The notes beneath the pieces are model-generated. The model did no database searches, had not been told where the DNA came from, and saw only the letters and a list, made by a program, of their open reading frames with translations. The position numbers and the translations under genes were made by a program. Of a stretch of 64,000 nt of DNA, positions 34,901 through 41,620 are shown in pieces (the stretch's first letter is position 1; every line of letters starts with the position of its first letter). Where the stretch lies: positions 1 through 64,000 of the forward strand of contig CACZGH010000023.1 of NCBI GenBank assembly GCA_902780635.1, given 5' to 3'. Source of the stretch: an uncultured Prevotellaceae bacterium. GTDB taxonomy: Bacteria > Bacteroidota > Bacteroidia > Bacteroidales > Bacteroidaceae.

Positions 34901-35937
34901 TAGGACATGCGCGGAGCATAGTTGACGCCGCCAAAGTAGGAACCTACCCAGATGCCTCCGTCCTTGTCGCGAAATACGGTCTGGAGCGATTTGTCTGACA
35001 AAGAGAAGGGGTCGGTGGCCTCGTACGTGTAATGGCTGAAGCTTCGTTCGTTGAGACTGTAGGCATAGAGACCATCCTCTGTGGCTATCAGCAATTCGTC
35101 GTCACTCTCTATCATGTCGTGGGCATAGATACGTGCGCCGTCGGAAGGGGATATGAGCGGGGTGATGACTTTATTGTTGATGTTTAGCTCCGACAGGCCC
35201 GACGTTGCTGAACATAGATATAGCAGACCCTTCTCCGTGGGCACCATGCCTGTGATGGTTTGGTTGCGGAGCATGTTCTGACCACTAGCATCCTTGAATA
35301 CTACAATGGTGTTGAACAAGTTGCGGGTATAGGCCAGTCCTCCTTCGTATAAGCCTATCCATATCGTCTTACCAGCATCGATGCAGATGCTTGATATGGT
35401 AGGATAGCCCTGCAGAGGGTGGTGAGCCAGCTGCTGGCTATGTAGGTCATAAACATAGACACCGTCGCCGATGCAGCCAATGATTATGTGGTCGGTATCG
35501 CCTGTGATGACATGCACCTGACCAGTAACCCGCCCACCATCTGAAGCCTGAACATCGAAGCGACGGAACGAGTCAGTAGCAGGAGAGTAGATATACACCC
35601 CATGCTCCGTGCCCACCCACAACTGTTGGTCAGGATCCTGGTGGATTGCCCCAATGCGGTTGTTGCCCAGGCCATGTGGAAGCATACTTTTGTGATAAAC
35701 CTTGAATGAATGGCCGTCAAATCGGTTCAGCCCGTCATGCGTGCCAAACCACATGAATCCCATACAGTCCTGGGCAATGGCCAGCACTGAGTTGTGAGAC
35801 AAACCCTGTTGAGTATCGTAATGGTGGAACTGGTAACTGCCCCCCATAGCCATACTTCCGCTCGCTGCCAACAGCAGAGCCCATACGACTATACAATAGC
35901 GGCAGAACAACCGTATCTTGTTTGTTCGTCTTATCAT
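31933..35937 (-). CDS. Hybrid two-component system sensor/regulator (HTCS)
   Basis: The start at 35937 (MIRRTNKIRLFCRYCIVVWA) opens a signal/anchor sequence. The 1334-residue protein has a periplasmic double propeller built of Reg_prop repeats (for example GFMWFGTHDGLNRFDG, IWVGTEDGGLNRFSP) to about 700. A Y_Y_Y domain (YMLEGFDSQWQHL...YTNLPPGDYVLRVCD) and a membrane helix (WWAWLIYLLAAAGTVLMAYR) follow. Next come a histidine kinase (His848 in HEIRTPL, ATPase GTGIGMALA), a receiver from 1084 (phospho-acceptor Asp1133 in VSDIMM), and a C-terminal AraC-type helix-turn-helix (EVCYMVGFSSPSYFTQCFQK). HTCS proteins bind an oligosaccharide in the periplasm and activate their PUL, here the genes immediately downstream on the same strand. 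Confidence 0.95.
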   Translation of the reverse strand: MIRRTNKIRLFCRYCIVVWALLLAASGSMAMGGSYQFHHYDTQQGLSHNSVLAIAQDCMGFMWFGTHDGLNRFDGHSFKVYHKSMLPHGLGNNRIGAIHQDPDQQLWVGTEHGVYIYSPATDSFRRFDVQASDGGRVTGQVHVITGDTDHIIIGCIGDGVYVYDLHSQQLAHHPLQGYPTISSICIDAGKTIWIGLYEGGLAYTRNLFNTIVVFKDASGQNMLRNQTITGMVPTEKGLLYLCSATSGLSELNINNKVITPLISPSDGARIYAHDMIESDDELLIATEDGLYAYSLNERSFSHYTYEATDPFSLSDKSLQTVFRDKDGGIWVGSYFGGVNYAPRMSYAFSYYIPRVDRPGSLSGRRVGQMVEAPDGTIWVGTEDGGLNRFSPTTHHFTFVDASASFLNVQSLCMIGDQLWVGTFAHGLKVLDAATGRLLRNYQQGDGKEGQLNDNNIFSIAQTADGSVYVGTLGGIYHYEPSTDQFFQLKELPQHIVYDIMEDHAHNLWVAVYDHGIYMRRVGSSQWQCFDDAPPPHGKGRVRLPSNNVVGLYETSRGDVWAITDGNGAYRYDAEHQRFITVSIPSYQPKRVLQGMVEDGEGLLWLTSNEGLICYNPENASTRIYTTDNGLLNNNFSRHSALCSSTGLIYIGSQAGLVTFSPESFLGLSSAPAIVATELMVQGRMVDYNAADSPLKQSITATRRLELPYDQNSLAIKIAVLSYRDAQTRQIKYMLEGFDSQWQHLYSDNYIRYTNLPPGDYVLRVCDVTNNEKTATPLTIDITIRQPWYNTWWAWLIYLLAAAGTVLMAYRYLTQRSRLNRRLAMEQFEHEQQQELYQSKINFFTNVAHEIRTPLTLIKGPLTDILQKDISDENDRENLHIMDQNVTRLLNLTNQLLDFRKIERNGLRLSFQRCNIGQLVNDVYVRFKPIIQQRGITATITLPEQPLQAYVDREAFTKIVSNLMTNATKYCDHIIQVELTRHDEQMMLITRNDGPLIPPTLRKQIFLPFYRAETAEGQTGTGIGMALARSLAELHSGQLDILDDDTLNVFCLTLPIEQKEFFPSADDYGNEYEDLQSSEGTEEGFQVLIVEDNPSLKAYEKKQLSRHYRVITADNGQQALQVLASNEVDIIVSDIMMEPIDGFELCRQVKEDVNTSHIPFILLTALTLDTAKVQGMESGADSYIEKPFSMDYLLSVIQNLLRSRQSIKQAYATSPFLLQETVSISKTDKEFMQRLDEVMADHLTDSDFDINEMARLLFMSRTNLNRKMRGLFNLTPNNYIKVERLKRAAQLLKQGNSRINEVCYMVGFSSPSYFTQCFQKQFGLLPKDFIEQQNV
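34306..34348. repeat. Possible palindromic-element insertion in the HTCS propeller
   Basis: The segment encodes DDAPPPHGKGRVRLPS between two Reg_prop blades. Its C8 run followed by TCATGGAAAAGGC and the Pro-rich/Gly-Lys-Arg output resemble the elements in the GH92 and GH78 genes. The palindrome is weaker, so this copy is less certain. Confidence 0.3.
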
Positions 35938-36088
35938 GTTGCGATAATGATTCTTTATAAGAATAGTAGACCATGACAGCTGAAACAACTAATTGGTATT
36001 GTCAGTCTTAACAATCTTTAACAATATGGGTGTGTTTCATCAATTCAGGAGTTATGATTGTATTTTCTAATAAATTCAAAATTGATCT

Positions 36089-36622
36089 CTATAGTCCATC
36101 CGGTTTGATGATTAGATACATTTTTGAATGTGGATAATCAATGATGGCTTGATGCCTTTCAAGGAAATCAGTACCCAGAACACCCCCAACCTGTCTGCCC
36201 TTGGTTTTTCTGAATTCGGTATTGAGATAGGATATATCCATCATGAAGAGGTCACCAGATTTGAATTTCTTTCCGTTGACTTGAAGGACGGCAGATGTCC
36301 TGACCAACGAACTGACGGAGCCGATGCCGGCTGCATAGTCACGTTTCCCTGCTGCTTCAAGGCCATATTCGCTTTTTTTGGACATATCTATCAATGTGCC
36401 GCCACCACCCGTGTCAACCAAGAACACGCATGGTTTGCCGTTGACTTTGAACGTGGCCGTAATATGTCCCGTCTTCATTTTATGCAGTTCCACTACATCA
36501 TACCCGTTGGCCACCATGATGCTGTCATTCAAGTCAACAACAGCGACATTGTCTTCCTTGCCGTTATGACCGGAACAAGCAAACACAATTGCCATAGTGA
36601 ATATGACTATAAACTGTTTCAT
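36089..36622 (-). CDS. Retropepsin-like aspartyl protease family lipoprotein
   Basis: The start at 36622 gives MKQFIVIFTMAIVFACSGHN, a lipoprotein signal with Cys16; the open frame extends further upstream only by overlapping the DUF2284 gene. The 177-residue product has one clan AA-type half: an active-site-like FLVDTGGGGTLIDMS (Asp-Thr-Gly) and GGVLGTDFLERHQAIIDYPH, the flap and dimer-interface region of single-domain aspartyl proteases. Such proteins act as homodimers. Anchoring in the envelope is expected, and the substrate is unknown. It is 86 bases from the DUF2284 gene, and no functional link is evident. Confidence 0.75.
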   Translation of the reverse strand: MKQFIVIFTMAIVFACSGHNGKEDNVAVVDLNDSIMVANGYDVVELHKMKTGHITATFKVNGKPCVFLVDTGGGGTLIDMSKKSEYGLEAAGKRDYAAGIGSVSSLVRTSAVLQVNGKKFKSGDLFMMDISYLNTEFRKTKGRQVGGVLGTDFLERHQAIIDYPHSKMYLIIKPDGL

Positions 36623-36708
36623 ATGTTGGGGATTGATGGTCGTTTTCTTCAGTTTTCCACTCACAGCGTGGATTTTCATAATTAGATGAAAAATAAGATA
36701 AAAGAAAC

Positions 36709-37266
36709 TCAGACGGGGCTTTTTGTACGGTAAAAAATTCCACATACCAAGGTAAGATATTCAGGAATCAATAGGCCCTTGCTCCATTTGATTTCAAGTC
36801 CAAGCACTTCCTTGGCAGTCTTGCCTATGTCAAAGCCGAATGCCTCAAGCGAAGGCCGCACCTTGTCGGGATGCTTGCATGGCTTCCCCTCAATCCGTGC
36901 GCATGGGGCTCCACCGCAATAGGGACAGAAACCGACAAACCCAAAACTTATGCCGCCCAATGATTTCTCCATTTCCAGAAGTTCCTTGTTCAACTCGTTG
37001 GTCACAGGTTCCATCAATTCGTTTGCTGCTTCCAATGGCCATGTTTTGTCATTGGGAATAATCTTCACGCCAATGATGCGCACTTTGTCGAATGGCTCAA
37101 TGACCGATAGCGGGTCATCATCGAATGGAGGACATCCATACCTGCGGCCATAGTTACCACATTGTTGGCAGAACTTGATGAAATAGTCTGCATCATGGAA
37201 GCCCTCTATGTATGCGGCAGCGTCCATTTCTGCCGTATATCTCTCTATCGTGTAAGCACCAAACAT
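36709..37266 (-). CDS. DUF2284 predicted metal-binding protein
   Basis: A 185-residue cytoplasmic protein with Cys motifs typical of DUF2284: CQQCGNYGRRYGCPPF near 34-49, FCPYCGGAPCARIEGKPCKH near 114-133, and a late Cys near the C-terminus. The cysteine pattern suggests an iron-sulfur cluster or zinc. The family has no firmly assigned reaction. It starts 19 bases after the GH43 gene, possibly in the same transcript. The start codon is placed directly after AAGGA, so a start at the later Met (MDAAAYIEGF) cannot be excluded. Confidence 0.75.
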   Translation of the reverse strand: MFGAYTIERYTAEMDAAAYIEGFHDADYFIKFCQQCGNYGRRYGCPPFDDDPLSVIEPFDKVRIIGVKIIPNDKTWPLEAANELMEPVTNELNKELLEMEKSLGGISFGFVGFCPYCGGAPCARIEGKPCKHPDKVRPSLEAFGFDIGKTAKEVLGLEIKWSKGLLIPEYLTLVCGIFYRTKSPV

Positions 37267-37285
37267 TCCTTATGCAGATTAGCCT

Positions 37286-38311
37286 TCATTCTATGGATGG
37301 AGAGTTGCTGTTCGATGACGGTTCGCTTCCTGCAACCACCGGCCAACCATCTATCCACTCCACTTTGTCCATAAACACCTGCCGCCCAGCATCAGGGTCA
37401 ATCTTTAGGTAACCATGATAAAGCATCCAGGTCTGTCCCTTGTCGTCTGTGATGAATTCAGCGTTGTGCCCTGGTCCCGCCACTTTCTCATTGCCATGCA
37501 ACAGCACGTTGTAGTGGCCTTCAAGCATAGGCTGGCCCTCTTTCGTCATATAAGGGCCAAAAAGGTCCTTGGAACGACCGTATACGACCTGATAGGTGCT
37601 GCTGGCACCCTCGCAACACGAGCCGTTAGACCCTATCAGATAGTAATAATCACCTCTTTTGTGGATATAGGTGCCCTCCATCTGGTTGCCCGCTATAGGC
37701 ACGGGGGTAGAGCCCGGTTTGACAGCAAGTCCATCGTCAGTCAGTTCTATGCCGTAAATGCCGTGAAACGACCCCCAGAAAACATATTTTTTCCCACCGT
37801 CTTCTATATAAAACGGGTCGATGCTGTTTCTCACACCGATATCCTCACTGATAAACAACGCCCCACGGTCGGTAAAGGGTCCTTCCGGCGAAACGGCTGT
37901 GGCCACTCCAATGCCACAAGTCCACTCACCTCCCCAGACAGACTTGGAATAATAGAGCACATATTGTCCGCCGAAGAAATTGATGTCGGGAGCCCATATT
38001 CTTCCATTGGGATTCCATTTGGGCCGGCTCACATCGTCAAAGGCAGTCCCGACATAATCCCAGTCAACAAGATTGTCAGAACGATAGATGGGCAGGTTGC
38101 GGATGTTTTCGGTTGCATACAGATAGAAATGGCCGTCGTGCGCCTTGATGACAGAAGGGTCGGGCAACGACACACGAATAATCGGATTCTGGTATTCCCC
38201 AGATTGTTCTATCGTTTGTCCAACTTGAAGTTGTTCTCCGTCGTTTGGCGACGAGACACTTGTCATTGGAATCAAACTCATAATAAAACTGACGATAGAT
38301 AGGATTGCCAT
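37286..38311 (-). CDS. GH43 family enzyme (arabinanase / arabinofuranosidase-like)
   Basis: The ATG at 38311 is preferred to a TTG at 38335; it opens a signal peptide (MAILSIVSFIMSLIPMTSVS). The 341-residue single-domain five-bladed propeller carries the GH43 triad: base Asp51 (SLPDPSVI), Asp165 (NSIDPFYI) and acid Glu212 (MEGTYIHK). AGPGHNAEFITDDKG, followed by WMLYHG, is typical of arabinan-active GH43 members. It probably cleaves alpha-1,5-arabinan or related arabinosides in the periplasm or at the surface. A promoter with near-consensus -33 and -7 boxes lies 44 bases upstream. Confidence 0.85.
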   Translation of the reverse strand: MAILSIVSFIMSLIPMTSVSSPNDGEQLQVGQTIEQSGEYQNPIIRVSLPDPSVIKAHDGHFYLYATENIRNLPIYRSDNLVDWDYVGTAFDDVSRPKWNPNGRIWAPDINFFGGQYVLYYSKSVWGGEWTCGIGVATAVSPEGPFTDRGALFISEDIGVRNSIDPFYIEDGGKKYVFWGSFHGIYGIELTDDGLAVKPGSTPVPIAGNQMEGTYIHKRGDYYYLIGSNGSCCEGASSTYQVVYGRSKDLFGPYMTKEGQPMLEGHYNVLLHGNEKVAGPGHNAEFITDDKGQTWMLYHGYLKIDPDAGRQVFMDKVEWIDGWPVVAGSEPSSNSNSPSIE

Positions 38312-38354
38312 GAGGGTTGTATCTTTATGTATCAATATTGTGTAGAGAGGTCTA

Positions 38355-38386
38355 CAAAGGTAATGATACTAATCGGTGCCGCCAAA
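38355..38386 (-). promoter_or_regulatory. Promoter of the GH43-DUF2284 unit (-33 TTTG, -7 TACCTTTG)
   Basis: TACCTTTG (38355-38362) and TTTG (38383-38386) on the minus strand are separated by 20 bases, close to the Bacteroidales consensus TTTG-N19-TAnnTTTG. The start would be near 38348, about 37 bases before the ATG. This is one of the best promoter matches in the window. Confidence 0.65.
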
Positions 38387-38541
38387 TCTTATTGCAGAAA
38401 AATGCAGACAAGTATGAAAATGCAAAACCAATCAATGGTTTGTCTGTACGTCAATTGTCAACGCATATGTCATGAGCCGGATGAAGATATCCGACAAAGG
38501 CAAGTGATTCCCTTTACGTGCTTTTAGTCATGAGAATGGAG

Positions 38542-40050
38542 TCATACGAATCTGCAAACGTGGTCGACAGCGATATCGGAGAAGCCGAAGGCCTCGGCCT
38601 TCGTCATCCGGCCATTGGCTATCTCGGCAACGGTATCGACGAGTCGCATGCCCATCTGCTGGATGGTCTTTTCTCCTCTCAGAACAGCGCTGAGGTCAAC
38701 GTCCATGTTGTCCTCCATCATGTGGAATGTCCGCTCGTTGGCCGTCACCTTCAGCACGGGGGCGATGGCATTGCCCGTTGGTGTACCGCGGCCAGTGGTG
38801 AATACTACCATCTGACAGCCGGAAGCCACCATTGAAGTGACCGATGCGATATCGAAACCAGCGGTGTCCATCACGACGGCTCCTTTCTCTGTAGGTCGTA
38901 CCGCCTGTAGGAGAACCTCCTGGATAGGGCGTGTACCGCCTTTCCTGATACATCCAAGACTTTTTTCCTCAAGAGTGGAAAGTCCGCCGGCCTTGTTGCC
39001 TGGCGTTGGTTGTCCTGCACGGCAGTCCTGTCCGGCTGCGGAGAGATGCGCCTCGTATTCTCGGCACACCTCTATGATCTTATTGTGAATCTCGGGCGTT
39101 GCAGCACGCTTGGCCAGGATGTGCTCACCGCCAATCCATTCTATCGACTCGCTCATCACCGTTGTGGCACCCATGTCCACCAGGATGTCGCTCATCTCAC
39201 CCACCGACGGATTGCTGGCGATGCCCGACGTGGCATCCGAGCCTCCACATTCAATGCCGATATAGAGTTGCGAAGCGTCGAACAGTTCCTTTTGCTGCAT
39301 GCCAGCCTCCTGAGCCATCTGGCGGGCAGCACGGGTGGCTTTCTCTATCGTCTTCAGCGTACCGCCTTCCTCTTGGATGCCGAAGGAAACGACGGGTTTC
39401 CGTGTCAGTAGACCGATTTTCTCTTTCAATTTTCGATGGGGCACGGTCTCGCATCCCAGTCCGATGATCACCACCCCGTAGATGTTAGGATGGCAGGCAA
39501 GTCCCGTCAGAATCTTCTGACTCATGTCGGTGTTGGCTTGTACGTCAGAGCAGCCTGTGTTGAAGACGATGTTCACGGCACCACGAATTTGACTGGCTAC
39601 GATTCGGCAGCTCTCGCTGGCACAGACACATGTCGGCAAGATCAAGATGTGGTTACGGATGCCAGGACGCCCCTCCGTGCGGCGGTATCCCCAAAACTGG
39701 AATGGCTTCGGCTGTTGGCCTTCAGACTGTGCGGCACACATCTGCCAGTCGGCTCCCACCAGTTCACTGTCGTAGTCACGAAGTTCACTCTTCAAATTCA
39801 TGTCGTTCACCCAGCCTCCTTTGTCCACCAACTGCACCAGACGGCCAAGGCTTTCCCCATATTTAATCACTTCACAGCCCACCGACAAATCCTCTAGAGC
39901 CACCTTGTGGCAATAAGGGATGTCCTCCACGGCTTTGAGAACAATACATGCGCTGCCCTTCGTATAGCAGACATCTTCTCCCTTGGCAATCTCTGTGACA
40001 GTGGTCACCACGTTGTCAGCAGCATTCATTAAAAGTGCATTTATTTTCAT
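38542..40050 (-). CDS. uxaA: Altronate dehydratase / UxaA-family hydro-lyase
   Basis: The start at 40050 (MKINALLMNAADNVVTTVTE) gives 502 residues, close to the 495 of E. coli UxaA; the frame extends 34 codons further but passes its own promoter. The N-terminal SAF domain (about 1-95) precedes the dehydratase domain, with FWGYRRTEGRPGIRNHILIL, GCSDVQAN and GIECGGSDATSGIASNPSVG. QPTPGNKAGGLSTLEEKSLG is characteristic of the family. UxaA converts D-altronate to 2-keto-3-deoxygluconate in galacturonate catabolism; galactarate dehydratases are close relatives. No uxaB or uxaC is adjacent. Its promoter block is shared with two other genes. Confidence 0.9.
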   Translation of the reverse strand: MKINALLMNAADNVVTTVTEIAKGEDVCYTKGSACIVLKAVEDIPYCHKVALEDLSVGCEVIKYGESLGRLVQLVDKGGWVNDMNLKSELRDYDSELVGADWQMCAAQSEGQQPKPFQFWGYRRTEGRPGIRNHILILPTCVCASESCRIVASQIRGAVNIVFNTGCSDVQANTDMSQKILTGLACHPNIYGVVIIGLGCETVPHRKLKEKIGLLTRKPVVSFGIQEEGGTLKTIEKATRAARQMAQEAGMQQKELFDASQLYIGIECGGSDATSGIASNPSVGEMSDILVDMGATTVMSESIEWIGGEHILAKRAATPEIHNKIIEVCREYEAHLSAAGQDCRAGQPTPGNKAGGLSTLEEKSLGCIRKGGTRPIQEVLLQAVRPTEKGAVVMDTAGFDIASVTSMVASGCQMVVFTTGRGTPTGNAIAPVLKVTANERTFHMMEDNMDVDLSAVLRGEKTIQQMGMRLVDTVAEIANGRMTKAEAFGFSDIAVDHVCRFV

Positions 40051-40082
40051 AGTCAAAAAGGCGATTTTTTCAGTTGTTGCTA

Positions 40083-40126
40083 CAAATTTAGAAAAAAAAT
40101 CGGATTTTAAGCCTATAAAGATAAAG
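40083..40126 (-). promoter_or_regulatory. Shared extended promoter block, uxaA copy
   Basis: On the minus strand: CTTTATC, then TATAGGCTTAAAATCCGATT, then TAAATTTG as -7 box, 44 bp in all. The same block, 44-45 bp with conserved CTTTAT, A/T-rich TTATAA/TTAAAA-TCC, GATTTTT and -7 box, lies upstream of the patatin gene (46011-46054) and a lipoprotein gene (51935-51979). No -33 TTTG is present in any of them. Confidence 0.55.
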
Positions 40127-40141
40127 AATTTATTTTCTTTC

Positions 40142-40163
40142 GTTTCTGGCACATCAGCTTTCT
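40142..40163. repeat. Dispersed 22-bp repeat, copy 2
   Basis: Matches 976-997 in 21 of 22 bases (TTTCTGGCACATCA core). It lies between the uxaA promoter block and the stop codon of the beta-helix protein gene. Confidence 0.45.
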
Positions 40164-40174
40164 AGGCTCCGCTC

Positions 40175-41590
40175 TCACTCGTTCGTCATTGGTTTACCTG
40201 CCACAAACAATCGATGTCCATTTGTTTTGATAAGTGAGGTGTCACCCTCCAATGATGTGATGGATGTGTCGGCCGTTAAAGTCCAGGTGCAGTCATTGCC
40301 CAAGGTCACATGCACTGTTCCTGTCTCTGTGGAGATGCTTTCTCCAGCCGCGTTGGTGATGTTGCCGCCTATATAGCCGCTGAAAGTGGAACCATCTGTC
40401 AATTTCAGAGTCAGTTCCGAGTCACTGCCTACCAGGATAGTGCCCTCCAACTGCTGTCGGCTCACGTTGAGCGTAGCTTTGTTTGTTGCACCCTGCCATC
40501 CGTCAGCACACACAGACAGCAACACCTTTGCAGGATCGTTATTCACCAGTTTCACATCGTTCAGCGTGATGATGGCGTTGGTGTTGGTCACATGAAAGAG
40601 GTGTCCCCGATGGTTGGTCAGCGAGCCACCGTTCATGGTAAAATGTGAGTTGCCACTGTCGGCATCGCCAGAAAATGACTGGTAAATCATAATGGCATCG
40701 AGGAACTGGGCATGACCGTTGCGCTGTGTGTTGTTCACCGTCATCTGGCAATTGTTCAACGTAATACTATTCTTGCCCTCAATGCACACACCCTCCGACT
40801 TGTTGGATGTAAGCGTGGCATCCGACACAGTGACATCGGCGGTGGAGTAGATGACTGGGGAGCCCAGTCCGTTGCTCGTATAGCTGCCGCCCTCCACGGT
40901 CACAACACCTCCTCCACGGTCGGTGCGTATGGGAGCTGATGACCTTCCGCTGGTGTTTACCGTCAGGTTCTTGGCCTTCATCACACCGCCACCCGTGGTC
41001 ATGATACCTCCAGAACCATCGCCTGTGGTAGTGATTTTGCTGTCCTCGATGATGACAGTGGTGCCATCACCTTGTCCGCCATTATGTCCGCCATTGCCTC
41101 CGTATGAGAATACACCATTAGCACCCGTGCCATCGCTGGTTATCACACCACCCTTGATGGTCGTGGTGCTCCCGCCCTTGACAAGCAAGGCGGCATTCAC
41201 ACCGTAAAAACTGCAGTTATCACCACCGTCCGAGTTGCCTGTCTTGTTGATGGTGGGGTGGGAGAGGGTCACCGCCTCTTTGGTGGATATCAACAGTGCA
41301 CTTTCATCCGCTTTGTCACTTTGGTAGGTCTTTCCCGTTTCAGAAGCTTGAGAGGTCAGTTCTACAGCCCCGGAATAGTTGATGTCCACTTGGCGGGAAC
41401 CCATTCCACCAGGTTTTCCCATCCCATCAGGTCTTCTTGGTTTACCATCGTGCGGTGGGCGTCCAGGCACTTCCCCACGAGGTTGTAAGTCCTGAGGCTG
41501 TTGTGTGTCAACTTGTGCTGCAACATACTGCAAAGAAACAAATGCCAATAGGCAAACTAAAACTATCTTTCTCATTGTTATCTTTCTCAT
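40175..41590 (-). CDS. Secreted beta-helix adhesin-like protein
   Basis: A 471-residue protein with a signal peptide near MRKIVLVCLLAFVSLQYVAA. A Pro/Gly/Arg-rich segment (about 30-68, PGRPPHDGKPRRPDGMGKPG) precedes a long repetitive beta-rich domain full of Gly, Thr, Ser and Asn, as in right-handed beta-helix polysaccharide-binding or autotransporter-like proteins. It has no barrel or sorting tail that I recognise. It follows the Cthe_2159-like gene by 30 bases and is probably co-transcribed with it. Two in-frame ATG codons at 41590 and 41575 arise from a 15-bp tandem duplication. A role in binding acidic polysaccharide is suggested only by the neighbour. Confidence 0.6.
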   Translation of the reverse strand: MRKITMRKIVLVCLLAFVSLQYVAAQVDTQQPQDLQPRGEVPGRPPHDGKPRRPDGMGKPGGMGSRQVDINYSGAVELTSQASETGKTYQSDKADESALLISTKEAVTLSHPTINKTGNSDGGDNCSFYGVNAALLVKGGSTTTIKGGVITSDGTGANGVFSYGGNGGHNGGQGDGTTVIIEDSKITTTGDGSGGIMTTGGGVMKAKNLTVNTSGRSSAPIRTDRGGGVVTVEGGSYTSNGLGSPVIYSTADVTVSDATLTSNKSEGVCIEGKNSITLNNCQMTVNNTQRNGHAQFLDAIMIYQSFSGDADSGNSHFTMNGGSLTNHRGHLFHVTNTNAIITLNDVKLVNNDPAKVLLSVCADGWQGATNKATLNVSRQQLEGTILVGSDSELTLKLTDGSTFSGYIGGNITNAAGESISTETGTVHVTLGNDCTWTLTADTSITSLEGDTSLIKTNGHRLFVAGKPMTNE

Positions 41591-41594
41591 TGTT
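41565..41594 (-). repeat. 15-bp tandem duplication of the translation start region
   Basis: AACAATGAGAAAGAT occurs twice in direct succession, giving two in-frame ATG codons five residues apart (MRKITMRKI). The copies are identical, which suggests a recent duplication. Either start yields a functional signal peptide. Confidence 0.7.
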
Positions 41595-41620
41595 ACTATA
41601 TTATAATCGTGATTAATCTA

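Noticed and set aside
35938-36088. Promoter of the HTCS gene
   Set aside because: No TAnnTTTG box with reasonable spacing could be found on the minus strand, so no site is listed.
37415-38302. Plus-strand open frame of 295 codons
   Set aside because: It lies wholly antisense to a GH43 gene with an intact catalytic triad and has no recognisable domain.
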